Source of the DNA: Plasmodium coatneyi
Lineage: Eukaryota; Apicomplexa; Aconoidasida; Haemosporida; Plasmodiidae
Assembly: GCF_001680005.1 (NCBI RefSeq)
Contig: NC_033563.1
Location: forward strand, 62,001-126,000
Direction: 5' to 3'
Length of the DNA stretch: 64,000 bases
How positions within the stretch are numbered: the first letter of the stretch is position 1; each line of letters begins with the position of its first letter. A program made the translations under genes and the position numbers. Of this stretch, positions 35,290 through 46,947 are shown in pieces. The notes under the pieces were generated by a model that was not told the DNA's origin, ran no database searches, and saw nothing but the letters and a program-made list of their open reading frames with translations.

Positions 35290-35775
35290 AAAAAGGGAGG
35301 AAGTTTGTTAGGGTGGTTGGTGGAACGAAGTCGGTGTTAGGGGTGGTATGTGGAAGGAAGGTGGTAAATGTGCAGTAGGGTGGACTTTGGAGTGGTAGGT
35401 GGAAAGTTGTTAGGGTGATCGTAGGTGAAAGGAAGGTTGTTAGGGATGGTTGGTGGAAGGAAGGTTTCTTAGGGGTGGTAGGTGGAAGGAGGGTTGTGTT
35501 AGGGGTGGTGTACTTAGGGGTGGTGTACTTAGGGGTCGTAGGAAGGTTGTGTTAGGGGTGCAAGGAAGGAAAGGTCTAAGGAGGAAGAAAAGAGGGTCTA
35601 AGAAGTAGGAAGCAAGGTCTAAGGAGTAGGAAGCAGGGTCTAAGAAGGAAGCTGATTGTTAGGGGTGGCAGTAGGTGGAAGGAAGGTTGTTAGGGGTGGT
35701 GAGTCGTAGGTGGGTTGTTAGTGTGGTGTTGTTAGTGTGGTGTTGTTAGTGTGGTGTTGTTAGTGTGGTGTGGTG
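35290..35775. repeat. G/T-rich minisatellite
   Basis: Degenerate GGTGGTAGGTGGAAGGAAGG and GGTCTAAGGAGTAGGAAG units, ending in short GTTGTTAGTGTGGTGTTGTT repeats. It sits where the lost ectodomain exon of the orphan cytoplasmic exon would be. Confidence 0.82.
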
Positions 35776-35958
35776 GTGTATTATTTTAATGTGCGTATGC
35801 GCACATAATAAATACAGCATTACGCAAAGTATTATATATAATCATCTGCTAGATGAATGATCATCTTCATAGATGAAGGAACACAACATCTTCTTCTCAG
35901 ATGGATGAAGCAACACAACAACAACAACATCTTCTTCCTTAGATGAATGAACATCCGT

Positions 35959-38238
35959 CTAGGTGTCCATTCCTCTGGACGATGAAGTAGTGTATGGAAT
36001 TGAATATTCGGACGAATTTATTGTTGTTGTTATTATGTCGTTGTCGTTAAAGTGGTGACGTCCCACAGGGGATCTTCTTTTTCGACTGTTAGGTGTTCTT
36101 CCCCGTATCCCATGGAATAGTGGTGTATACTAAAATAAAAGCAAGGAAAAAACGAGCAGTGGAAAATGTGTGCCACATGTATACATAATACGGAGCAACT
36201 TTTATACTAACTAATAAATAGGAAGAAATATTCATAATAAATGCTCCTATTTATATATTTTTAAGTGTGTTAGTGGTGGTAATAGTGGTGGAATGGTGGT
36301 GGTTTCGGTGGTAATTGAAATTATTTACCTTATACAAAAGAAGAGCAATGGAAGCTAGTCCTCCACCTATTCCAAGCATGGAGGAGACGATTGGAGTAAT
36401 GTTGGTGGTACCCGCTACTCCGGATGTGGAGTCAACTGATACTGCATTCTTTGGTGTAGTTATTAATTGACATGTCAAATTTAGCACTTCACTTAATTTT
36501 CCCTCTTCGAAATTTTCCCCAAGTTCTTTGCAAAAAGTACTCGGTGTCTGCTCATAACCTTTGCGCATGGTTTCGTAGGATGTTTTTATTCTTCGGAGAT
36601 AATTAGAGTAGTTCTCAGTACAGGGAGCCGTACCACCACCATTACCATTGCTTATTTGTTGTTCTATAGTGTCTTTGTCTTTAAGGTATTCAAATAGCAA
36701 TTTTCTTTGTGCAAAAAATTTACGGTGCTTATTCTTATCACATGCGAAGGTGCACCCATGGTCAGTTTGCCATTTCTTCAATATATTTAGAATTTTTTCC
36801 ATAACATTATTGAATGATTTTTTACCCGCACTTTTCCATAACATTTTACCTAACCAAAAATAGAGGAATTTGCACATTTCACTGTCCGTGGGGGTCTTAC
36901 CCTTCTTGGTCGATGCATAACAAAACGCACCTACAATTTTTTCGGCATGATCCTTAATATTTTGATCACCATCCTCTAATGCAACCTTCATTTGAGTGTG
37001 CCACCCTCTACCGTCCTCACAGTTGGACATTCCACCTTTGAATTTATCATAGAATTCCTTATGTGAAAGTAATTCTTTTAATTTGTTCACCTACAAATGC
37101 AAGAGGCAATATATATATTTTTATGTATTTACACCATCACCTACCAATTTTAAGTGCACAATATGCAGCTATGCACATAAAAAAAGGGGGGGGCTCTACA
37201 TATATGCACATCATAATATGAATAATTATTCATATATATATGTTCACATAATTATTCATATTATGATGTGCATAGTTGCATGTTTATTCCAAGTAAATGG
37301 ACGTACCCCTAAAAGTCCTTCACCGGGCTCTTCCACGTCGTCTTTGAGGTCGTCCAGGTCGAAGAGGTCGACGGGGTCATCCCCCAGGAGGTCCTCTTCG
37401 TCATCGTCGGCAGAGTCGTCTTCCTCCGATTGCAGTGCATCCTTCACTTCCTTTACTGAATTACATGGTAATTGTGGTGGTTGCCCGCCGTTTTGGAAGT
37501 AACTCTTAAACTTGTCCTTAACTTTGCAATAATCTTCACCCCCACTCTGTCCACAAAACTGCTGTATCTGTCTATATGTTTCAGTAACATCTTTCAGTGC
37601 AGTGTTATATTTTTCACACCAAGGAATGTCCCTACCCCCCCCTTCACTTTGTGCAATACTATAGTTATAGTAAGAATCAAATATTTTCTTACTCCATTGG
37701 AAAAGTTGTTCCTCAAGACCGGTGTATATATTGGTGCACTCATTATTACATTGGTCCTTCGGCAATCTACTGTAAATTGTTGTCATGGCCTGCGGAAATG
37801 AGCCCTGGTTCACATTGTTTTCCACTTTACTACCTAACCAATAATAAAAAAAATAACACCACACATCCTTCGGTAGATAGTTCTCCCCACTGTTCGTACA
37901 TTCGTAACAATAATTCTTTATAACTGTACTGGCAGAAGGTTCCTTCTTCATCCGTGCTTGTAATACAAACTTCAAATTACCCACCTCCCGCTGGCAGCAT
38001 TCTTGTGATTTCCCCTGTATATCACACTTCATGCCTCCGTCGTACATTCTGTACATTAATTCGGAGGGCAGTGGTGGTGAGTCATCCTCCTAAAAGCATA
38101 TATACAATTAGTAACAGTGGAGCAGGGAAGAAAGATTGTTAGGGGTGGAAAGGAAGAATGATAATTTTTTTCCCTTCCTTCCTTTTTGTGTTTGTGTGAT
38201 TTGTTCGTTTTTTCTTTCTTTACTGTTGGTGGCGCCAT
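35959..38238 (-). CDS. Double-ectodomain KIR variant antigen
   Basis: Four exons: 38224-38238 (M-A-P-P-T), 37307-38089, 36329-37090 and 35959-36129, all joined in phase 0, predicted 576 residues. Exon 2 is a full KIR cysteine domain (L-P-S-E-L-M-Y, Y-C-Y-E-C, C-Y-F-F-Y-Y-W-L-G-S, L-F-Q-W-S-K-K-I-F-D-S-Y-Y) ending in a highly acidic linker and a GTACGT donor. It has no membrane helix. Exon 3 is a second KIR domain (L-L-S-H-K-E-F-Y-D-K-F, F-C-Y-A-S, C-K-F-L-Y-F-W-L-G-K) with the membrane helix at about residues 500-520. Exon 4 is a short-class tail (Y-T-P-L-F-H-G-I) ending R-G-M-D-T. No start exon lies between the two domains, which supports one gene rather than two. Confidence 0.8.
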
Positions 38239-39096
38239 TTTTTCCTCTTTTCTTCTCCTAATGGTACTATTCTTCTTCCTTTTTATATATTATTATATAT
38301 ATAATTATCGTGAAAAATTGTGTTCATTATATATGTATTCATTTAAAGCAATGCAATTATTTTGCTTTTTTTAAAGCAGCAATGCAATTATTATTATAGA
38401 ATACACATTTATTATAGAATGCACATTATACATGTATTTATTTTTAAAGCAATTATTATTCTTTTTTTTTTGAAGCAAAAATGCAATTCATTATAGAATG
38501 CACATTATGCATTATTAATTTTTAAAGGGGTTGATGTAGTATGGAAGTAGCGGGAAAATTTTGTTCCTTGTTCCTCCCTTCCCTTTTGTTATTTTTATTA
38601 AACATTTCGTATTTTCTTCCTTTTCAATTGTACATGTATGTATATATATGCACGTTGTTCAATTTTTTTAAGCAATTATATTCCCTTATATTTATGCACC
38701 AAAATTATCACATGTATATATAATTAAAGAAGAAATAAGGAAGAATAAATGTAGTAGAACCATAAAAAGGAAAAAAAAAGAAACAAATGAAGAAAAAAAA
38801 TGTAGAAAGCAAAGGGGAAAAAAAAGAAAAATGCCACTTTGCTCCTTCTCATACACTGTATGTACTGTATATATATAAACTGTGTGTGCGGACATAGCAC
38901 CCCTTTATATCAATTGTGCAACACATTACATTGAATGTCCTACATTACATATAGAGGATGTGTGTTGTGTTGGTACATTGTACACACACAAATGTGTGTG
39001 TGTTACATTCCAAATATGTGTGTTCTACATTCCACACACAAATGTGTGTTTTACATTCCAATGTTCTACATTCCACAATGTGATGTGTTGTGTGCG
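38239..39096. other. KIR 5' flank and 3' flank
   Basis: Contains repeated AAAGCAATGCAATTATT / ATAGAATGCACATTAT units (38345-38525), the polypurine block (38730-38830) and an ACATTCCACACACAAATGTG repeat (38990-39080) immediately 3' of the next KIR stop. Confidence 0.6.
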
Positions 39097-40688
39097 TTAC
39101 ATACGATGATAACGTATATTATTTCTATTCTGCCCCCGTCCGTTAGTACTTCTCCCTGTTGGTCGCAGTCGCTCCCCATTATAGATGGTAGAATGATCAT
39201 CTGTTGTTGTTGACGAATCGAATGTTGAACCTCCTATTGACGAAGAATCGTCTTCTGTGAATGTACTGAAGTTAGGAGCGGCGTATCTCCTTCCTCTCCT
39301 TCTGTTCCGACCTGCTCCATTCTTAAATGTGTTATGGATCCAATCAGGTAGAAGGTTATACTAATAATAAAAAAGGGAAAGAGGTGGCGTTGCAAATGTT
39401 AAGGGGTACAAATATGTATATATGTATATATATACGTACATATATAGTTATATATATACGTACATATACATATATATACCATATATATACATATGTGTAT
39501 ATTTTTATTATGGTCATTACTTTATATAAAAAAAAAGAAGCCGCTGGTAGTCCAATACCAATCGTGGCAATTGTGGAAGAGACGATTGGGGCAAGACCAC
39601 TTCCACCACCATCCTCCTGTGGTGATGCAGTAATTCCTGAATGTTGTGAAGGTTGCGAAGACAACTGTAGGAGACAACTAGTCAGGTTCGTTTCGTCGTC
39701 CCCTTCCTCTGAAGGAAGATCCGCTTCGGAAACTGTTCCATTTTTCAGTTTTAATGGTTCTGGAATATTCTTGCTACCATCAGTTCGTTTGAATTTCTTA
39801 TTCCAGAATTCTGTACAGAAGGCATCATTATTTGTTCCTTCCCCACTCCCACAACTTGCGTCTATTTGTTTATAAGCGTCTTCAGCTCCACCATGCACAC
39901 TGGGTGTACCAAAACCTGGAACACCACCCACACCAGGAACACCTGGTACAACACCACCAGCACCTGGTACCAAACCACCCAGTACACCCGCACCAGCTGC
40001 ATCTCCTTCCAGATATTTCTTATACTGCTGAGTACAATTGGGCCCTGAAGACTCAGAATTATTTAGTCCTTTCCATATAGTTCTATAGTCATAATAATAA
40101 TCAAATATTAATTTTCTTTGAGGGAATAAGCTTTGATCAATACCACTATCCATAATTATGTAACTACATGTACCCTTCGATCCACCTAACTTATTATAGA
40201 TCTTTTGCATAATATCCTGAACATTAGCAGACCAACTACTCAAAATATCAGATAGCATACCTGCTAACCAAAAATAAAAGAAATCACATATTGTTGAACA
40301 AGACGCACTGGTCGACTTCATCCCGGATACATTGCACCAGGCTTGGGCAATTTCCTTAGCGTATACTTCACTACCTTTGTAACCATTTATTTTACCTTCT
40401 AAAATATTCCCTACATCTGTTGTCCAGGAACTGATGTCCGGACATGTTTGTTTGCCGTTCTTCTGTTCGAATGCTTTATATATTTTTCTGGAGGGTAAGT
40501 CATCCTCACTGCACTCCTATGAATTTTATTAGCAGAATATGTATAAAAGTATATTCTTTATAATTTTTTTTTTCTTTGCATTTTATTACATTCATTACAT
40601 TGTACATAGAGAATATTAAATACTTCACATATATGTATATATATAATTGTTTATGTTGCAGAAGGAAGCGTATTACTTTTGTCGCCAT
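39097..40688 (-). CDS. KIR variant antigen with tropoelastin-like insert
   Basis: Exons 40677-40688 (M-A-T-K), 39521-40516 and 39097-39360, predicted 423 residues. That is longer than its neighbours because exon 2 holds an insert. The ectodomain has L-P-S-R-K-I-Y, I-A-Q-A-W-C, C-D-F-F-Y-F-W-L-A-G and L-F-P-Q-R-K-L-I-F-D-Y-Y-Y-D-Y. Between K-K-Y-L-E and D-A-Y-K-Q-I, which are contiguous in the KIR plan, about 43 residues are inserted (about residues 172-214), rich in Gly/Val/Pro and resembling elastin. The membrane helix is near residues 315-336. Exon 3 (Y-N-L-L-P-D-W-I) ends I-R-Y-H-R-M. Confidence 0.86.
39902..40000 (-). other. Tropoelastin-like segment in a KIR ectodomain
   Basis: Thirty-three codons. 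The first twenty read AAGAGVLGGLVPGAGGVVPG, followed by V-P-G-V-G-G-V-P-G-F-G-T-P. From memory, human tropoelastin has a collinear segment starting A-A-G-A-G-V-L-G-G-L-V-P-G-A and ending G-T-P, differing at only a few sites. Codons are GGT-, CCA- and GTT-rich, as expected of the parasite. No alignment was run. Confidence 0.82.
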
Positions 40689-41531
40689 GGTTCCTATATG
40701 TGGATATTGCTTTTGTATATGTAATAGATTTACTTTAAGAGTTGCATTTCACTCGTACATTAAGGGAAGGGAAATATGCAAATTCCGTCTGCTTTATGAT
40801 TATACACAAAAAAAAAAAATAGCATACTCTTACTTTTTTTTCTCAAATACTACACATATATTGTTTAATTTTTTCAACAATAATAATAGCTTCTAACATA
40901 CATATGCATATGTATCACAATTATAATATATAAAGTTGATTCAAGAATAAATAACAATGTATGCTAATAAATAATAGAATAATAATGGTAGGATGTACGG
41001 AACTTCCCCCATAATATACATATATATATTTCTTATCCGTGTGCCACTGTTGTTAAATTATTGGCATTGTGTGTACGCATATACATATATATATTCATAC
41101 GAAGCATTGTATTCATGAACACACAACATGATTACTCATACATCTGCACAATGTATATATATATATAAAAAATTCAACTTTTCCTTAATGAAAAAATTTT
41201 CAATATGTACTACTTATTTTATGCTCCCTTGTGTTTTTTTTTCTTTTTTTTATTTTAATAATTTTGTTTTTCCTTATTTCTTATTTTAAAGAATATAGAA
41301 GGAAGAGAAAAAAAAGAAAAAGGAAAGAAGAAATAAGAAGGAAAAAAACAAAGAAGAAAAGAAGGAAAAAAACAAAGAAGAAAAGAAGGAAAAGTGTCAT
41401 TTTCCTTCTTTCTCTTACACACACTGTATATATATATAAACTGTGCATTGTTATGTATTGTTCCTTCCTCCATGGGAGTGGAACATCACATTAATTTAGT
41501 GTTACATTTCACAATGTGATGTGTTGTGTTC
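40689..41531. other. KIR 5' and 3' flanks
   Basis: A CACATATATTGTTTAATTTT motif near 40852 on the 5' side. On the 3' side of the next KIR, a polypurine block with GAAGAAAAGAAGGAAAAAAACAAA repeats (41290-41395), then TCATTTTCCTTC and ACACACACTGTATATATA. Confidence 0.55.
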
Positions 41532-43039
41532 TTACATACGTTGATAACGTATATTTCTTTGCCGCTGCCCATTATTCCCTTTTGTGGGTGGTCGTTCACC
41601 ATTATATATGGTAGAATTGTCTGTTTCTGTTGTTGACAAGTCGGCTACTGTTGAAATGTCGCTTGAGTTGAACGTTGAAGTACCTTCAGTTTCCATATCC
41701 GTCTTACGCCGAACTGATCTTCTGCTCCTATGTGTGCCACCTATTCCAGAAAATATAGGAGTATACTAAGAAAAAAAGGAAGGGTCGTAGGGTTAAAAAA
41801 TGGGGTATAAATATATATACATACATATATGTACACATACATATATATATACATAGTCCTATATATATATGTATATATACATACATTGTATATATATGTA
41901 CTTATATATATATATATAACACTTCTCCTTAACATTTTTTTTTTAAAGGTAGGATGAACAATAAATATGGAATAATATATTGTTCCTTGTATATTCACTT
42001 TAATTGTAGTTGTAATTACCTTATATAGATAGAATACAACTGCTGGAACAACTACTGCTCCAATAGCAGGTGGTATAATAGTGGAAAGGAGGGATGGTGA
42101 TGAACCATCACCTGTTGAATCACCATCCGCCTTTGGACCCTTTATGTCGACTTGTGGACCTTTTAGATCACCTTCCAATTTGGGTAATGATACGTCCACG
42201 TCCCCTTTCCCCTTCGGACCCTTCACCTCACAAGTTTTACCATTCAGTTTCGCGCTTAATTGGGACAGTAACCCCTTCGGATTCTGAGTACTCTTTGTCA
42301 CTGGGGGAAATATGCCATTGAACTCAGTGCAGTATTCACTTTCATCTGTTTCACCTGGACATTTCTGTTCTACCTCACTATAGACACTTTCAACATTTTT
42401 GACATAATCCTCACATTCCTTTAAGCAACATATGTTACTACTGCTGTTTACTTTCTGCTGTATGTAAGGATGATCCTTTGTATATTTGAATAGTACGTTT
42501 AACTGCTTGAACTGGTCTGCACTTATATTTGGACATCTGTTACTGCACGGATGTTCAGGGACGACCCCATTTAATTTGCTATATATTGTACTCATAACGT
42601 TCGGGAAAATATTATCATTAGTTAGCTCTTTGGATATTGTATCTCCCAGCCAATAACAGAAACTGCGGCAATACGTATACCCCAGCAGAGAAGTATTACT
42701 TACCTGCCCCTTCACATCATTCCAAGCACTTACAATTTTCTTTACTCTTTCATCGGGATTTTTACATTTGTCCAATTTCCCTGATAACTGTTCCCTCATA
42801 CTTGCACATTCAACAGTACACTCTTGATTAGTGGTACCATTCTCAAAATTACTGTAAAATTGATCAAATTCTGATGGTCCCCAACATGGTGTCTATGAAA
42901 AAAAGTAGTGGAAATATATAGTCCCATGTATTCCCCCATTTCTTAAATTTACTGTACCAAAAACAAGCAATATTATATAAACAATATTTATGTTCTCATT
43001 CGAAGTAGAGGAATGTACCTGTGGTCCTCCTGGTGTCAT
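41532..43039 (-). CDS. KIR variant antigen with AHNAK-like stalk
   Basis: Exons 43019-43039 (M-T-P-G-G-P-Q), 42020-42892 and 41532-41765, predicted 375 residues. The ectodomain begins T-P-C-W-G-P-S-E-F-D-Q-F. It has I-V-S-A-W-N-D-V, C-R-S-F-C-Y-W-L-G-D, F-K-Q-L-N-V-L-F-K-Y-T-K-D and spaced cysteines. The stalk between the last ectodomain cysteine and the membrane helix (about residues 277-298) is a 35-residue Lys/Gly/Pro/Asp repeat resembling the core repeat of the giant host protein AHNAK. Exon 3 is a short-class tail (Y-T-P-I-F-S-G-I) ending I-R-Y-Q-R-M. Intron 2 is a TATATG microsatellite. Confidence 0.87.
42119..42223 (-). other. AHNAK-repeat-like segment in a KIR stalk
   Basis: Thirty-five codons. 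The first twenty read KGPKGKGDVDVSLPKLEGDL, then K-G-P-Q-V-D-I-K-G-P-K-A-D-G-D. From memory, the AHNAK central repeats contain K-G-P-K-V-K-G-D-V-D-V-S-L-P-K-L/V-E-G-D-L-K-G-P-E-V-D-I-K-G-P-K-V-D, differing at only a few positions. I know no other protein family with this pattern. No alignment was run. Confidence 0.82.
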
Positions 43040-44270
43040 TGTTCAATTGTGCAACTTTTTGGTGTACATAGTGGAATTTATATTAAAAACTGCTCTCTAT
43101 ATATTGGTAGGGAATAAATATATGACCCTTCCGCGTATTCTATATTAATTATGAACGCATACATATGAAATTTTTATTCTTTCTAATAATATACATTATT
43201 CAGTTTTTAAGTGACGATAACACGTTATATATATGTATCAAATTATTACGTATGTACATAATAGAAATAATGAAATATAAAACAAAGTTATTTGAATAGC
43301 GAAATAAGGAACGGAAGGAAAGGAATAAATTCCTCGTACATACATTATATATTTATTATATTATTCTATTGGTGTATTGTGTAAGATTACCGCGGAACAT
43401 TATATTATCATTTAGAATGCTCAACTATTATATATATGACATCGAATTTTCTTTTGATTAAAATTTCCGTTTGTTCTATTAATTTATTTCTTTATTAATA
43501 ATGGAAGATTATTAGTAGTTCACAACGAACATTATTCACAGTTCACATATGCACGGAGTACTATTTTTTTCTTTAAACTGTGCATATTGTGTAATATATA
43601 TCTAGTACGGGGAGTGCACAATTATGAAAAAAAAAATGAGAAGAAAGGGGAAATATAATATAGCACAAAGAGGAAGGTTTGTACATAATATATATGTATA
43701 GAGTGCAGTATATATATGTGTACCCCTCACCTTAATTGTACTTTCCTGCAGTACAACCATCCCTCCCCCCTCTTTTCATTTTTTAACCGCCCCGGAATGA
43801 AGAATTCTTTCCTCCTTTTTTCCTTCCCTCCTTTTATGTCATTGTTCAGTAGTAATAATGTTCGTTTCCTTTCTTTTTTCTTTTTTTCCTTCCTTTTTTT
43901 CTTTTCCTTTTTTTCCTTTTTTTATTTGATGATTGTTTAGTAATAATGAATTTATTTTATTTTTTTTTTTTTCACTCTTTTTTCTTCCTTAACATGCAAA
44001 GGAATATAAATTATTCTATATATATATATACGATATTTTCTTAGTTTATTATGCTCAAAAAAAAAAAGTGATGGTGCTTCCCCCATTCTTCCATGAATAT
44101 GATGTATGTTTAAGTGGGCATTGTATGCTCATATGAGGCGTAAAGTGCGAATATAAAGGAGTTCTACAATTTTTTCTATGCAAGGTAATTTTGGAATGTT
44201 CACAATACGCACATGCACATATATACACAAAAAAAAGAGGGACGAAGGAGTGAGTGACATTTTCTTTTAT
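43040..44270. other. AT-rich spacer, KIR flanks
   Basis: A TACATTATTCAGTTTTTAAG motif (43190) on the 5' side, then TTCC/CTTTTT pyrimidine tracts (43795-43930). No gene was recognised. Confidence 0.55.
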
Positions 44271-45610
44271 CTAGGGATGATAACGTATATTTTTGTTCTT
44301 CCGGTGATGATGACCGGGTACATCTGCTCTTTTGTTTTGTCTATTAATATTACTTGTTCTTCTGGGTGGTGGTGGTCTGCTATATATAGTAGAATTGTTC
44401 CCTTCTGTCATAGAATCAGATATGGTGGAAGGTTCTGTTGAAGTATCTCTTGAATATAAGGTTGTGGAGTTGTCTTCCGTTAGCGTACTAAAATTGCTCC
44501 CTCTCGACCTTTTTTTCCTTCTGAGAGAATTCCTCCCTCCATTTCCAGAAGAATGGTTACCAAACCAAGAGTGTAGTGGAGTGTACTGAACGAAGGATGT
44601 TAGGTAGGTAAAGGAATAAGGGGTGGTTGCAATATGTACCATAAAAGTTGTGTGCAGAAAATGTGCACATATATGTAGCATTTGTCCATTTACACCATAT
44701 ATACATATATAGGTATATATATGTAGACATCTATATACGTATATATATATATACATGCATATATGTCTATATATATGTATTTTGTTCACATATATAAATA
44801 ATGCTAATCTGTTTTATTATGTGTATGTGCATATATTGTTAATATAATTATAATTATGTTAATTACTTTACTCACTTTATATAGAAGATATACGATTGTT
44901 GGTAATCCTACTGTTGCCAGTATGGAAGAGATGGCAGTGGTAGTGCTATTCATAGAGGAGTTTCCCTTCTGGGATACCCTTACAGCACTCTCCAATTTTG
45001 CTGCACGTTCCTCGTCCCTTTGTTTGTTACATGATTCTATATACTCGCTTTTTCTTTGTTTGAACGTGTCTTCATCAATTTTATCAGTGCACTCAATTTT
45101 GCACTTCCCTCCTGCGTTAGGCAACTTCTGCAGTTCTGTACAAATGAAGTTCATAGCACTTGTAAATTTTTCATTCTGTCCTCCCTTCAATATTTTGTCC
45201 CCAATCCAAAAATATAAAAAATTGCACCATTGACAATATTTGTCAACGTCTTTGTCCTGTTTAGCCACAAGGCACCAAGCCTTCTCAATATCAGTAATAC
45301 CATCGTAAATTTTATGATCGTCCTTTAATTTGTCCACTACTGTATAGTCGCAACTATTACTGAGTAAACTTGGGGGATAGTCGAATTGATTATAGTAAAA
45401 TACATTTGATTGTACATCCTCCAGTTGTCCCACCTGTAAATATGGTTAACAAAAGTGTGTACCTATTCTTATAATTTTTCCTCTTATATTATGTACATAA
45501 TATAAGACGTACATAATATTTATGTGATGTACATCATATTCACTACGCATATAAGTACATCTATTTTAAATAAAAAAAAAAAAAAAACTGACCTCCAGAG
45601 GCCTTGCCAT
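44271..45610 (-). CDS. KIR variant antigen with shortened ectodomain
   Basis: Exons 45593-45610 (M-A-R-P-L-E), 44876-45433 and 44271-44585, predicted 296 residues, the shortest complete KIR here. Exon 2 has the early part (D-I-E-K-A-W-C-L-V-A, C-N-F-L-Y-F-W-I-G-D, F-K-Q-R-K-S-E-Y). It then jumps after about forty residues to the membrane helix (about residues 171-192). The second cysteine helix, with its usual C-x(n)-Y-C-x-x-F, is missing, and a charged N-K-Q-R-D-E-E-R-A-A-K-L-E stretch takes its place. Exon 3 starts Y-T-P-L-H-S-W-F-G-N-H, blending the two tail classes, and ends N-I-R-Y-H-P. Frames are intact, so the deletion was in frame or exon loss was tolerated. Confidence 0.84.
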
Positions 45611-46947
45611 TGTTAAGATGTACATGTGTTCAATCTACAACCTTAATGTTGTGTATTTATTTTACAGTGCTCTTCCCTCTATTTTTACATTCATAATACA
45701 TGTGTAAGCGCTTCCTATACGCCCCGATTATGGGTGAAAATTAAATTATAACTTCTTCATTTAGTACATACATTGTTTGAATTTTCAAAGCAATCATATT
45801 GTATATACATATATATATATAAATTAAATTATCGTATAAATAATGAAGAAAATATATAAACATTTTAGTTTAGAAATCGTCAAAATAAAAAAAAGAAGGA
45901 AGAAGGGAACAAATCAAAATTCTTCTTATAGAGTTTTATATCATTTATGTGTTATATTATTCGATTGTACTTATTTATTCCAAGTATTATATTTGTCATG
46001 TAACTCCCTCAATTATCTTCCCTATAGGAGTGTATATATTTTTTTTTTTCCCCAATAGGGAGGAATTTCCTGTTTGCATTTTTTCATTTATGTTCAAATG
46101 TTATTTAAAAGTTCGTTAGAGTTTGATCATGTATGCTAAAGTTCATATACATAGTACACCTTTCCCCCTTTTTGGATAAAAAAAAATGTAACAAATAAAT
46201 CATCCATGTAATATGTATATATGTGCAGCGTATTATGTATATACCATTATTTTTTGAGCTAATCTTTACTCTTTTCTTTTCCCTTTTTTCAGTTCATATA
46301 ACATTTCTATATATTAGTGTACTGCTGTCCGTTATTTTTCCTTCCTTCATTATTTTTATTTCCAAAAAAAAAAAAAAAAAAATAGGAGTAATTTAGTTTG
46401 ACACCTTCCTCCCCCTGCCTTTCCTTTTTTTTTGATAAAGTTTTTGAATGAATTAATTAACATGCTAAAAGTGGAGTATATATATATATATATAAATGTG
46501 CGGAATAAATTCAGAAAAGAAGTTTGTATATATTATGATCCTAAACTTTTTTTTTACGGAGAGTGCACACTATTCATAGTTCAAATTATTTAGAACCGTC
46601 TTTATTCCATGCGTGCACATATATATGTGAGCTCGCTTACATTCTTCTGAGTGCAATACTATGATTCCCTGCACAAGTAATTTTCCGGCCACAATTCTAA
46701 TTCACATATATATATATAATTATGATTCTGCGCACAGATCAATTATGCATTATCATGCCAGAAAAAATCATTCAAAACGGTCGGGGGAGGGGGGGGGTCC
46801 CCTGCTGGGAGGAAGTGTGTCCATCGATTGGACATGTAAATGTCCATTCTCACCACATGCAGTGTAGTATTTGGAAGGTACGATCCCCTTACGTAGTTCA
46901 ATTCTGCTACTTTCCCTCCCCCTCCGTTAAAAAGTAAGGGGAACATA
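45611..46947. other. AT-rich spacer
   Basis: KIR 5' flank with a TACATTGTTTGAATTTTCAA motif (45773), A runs (45573-45586, 46364-46382) and a G-rich GGGGGAGGGGGGGGG tract (46782-46798). No gene was seen. Confidence 0.55.

Noticed and set aside
36329..38238. Two separate single-domain KIR genes
   Set aside because: The left domain lacks any start exon and the right domain lacks a membrane helix and tail. They join in phase as one gene.
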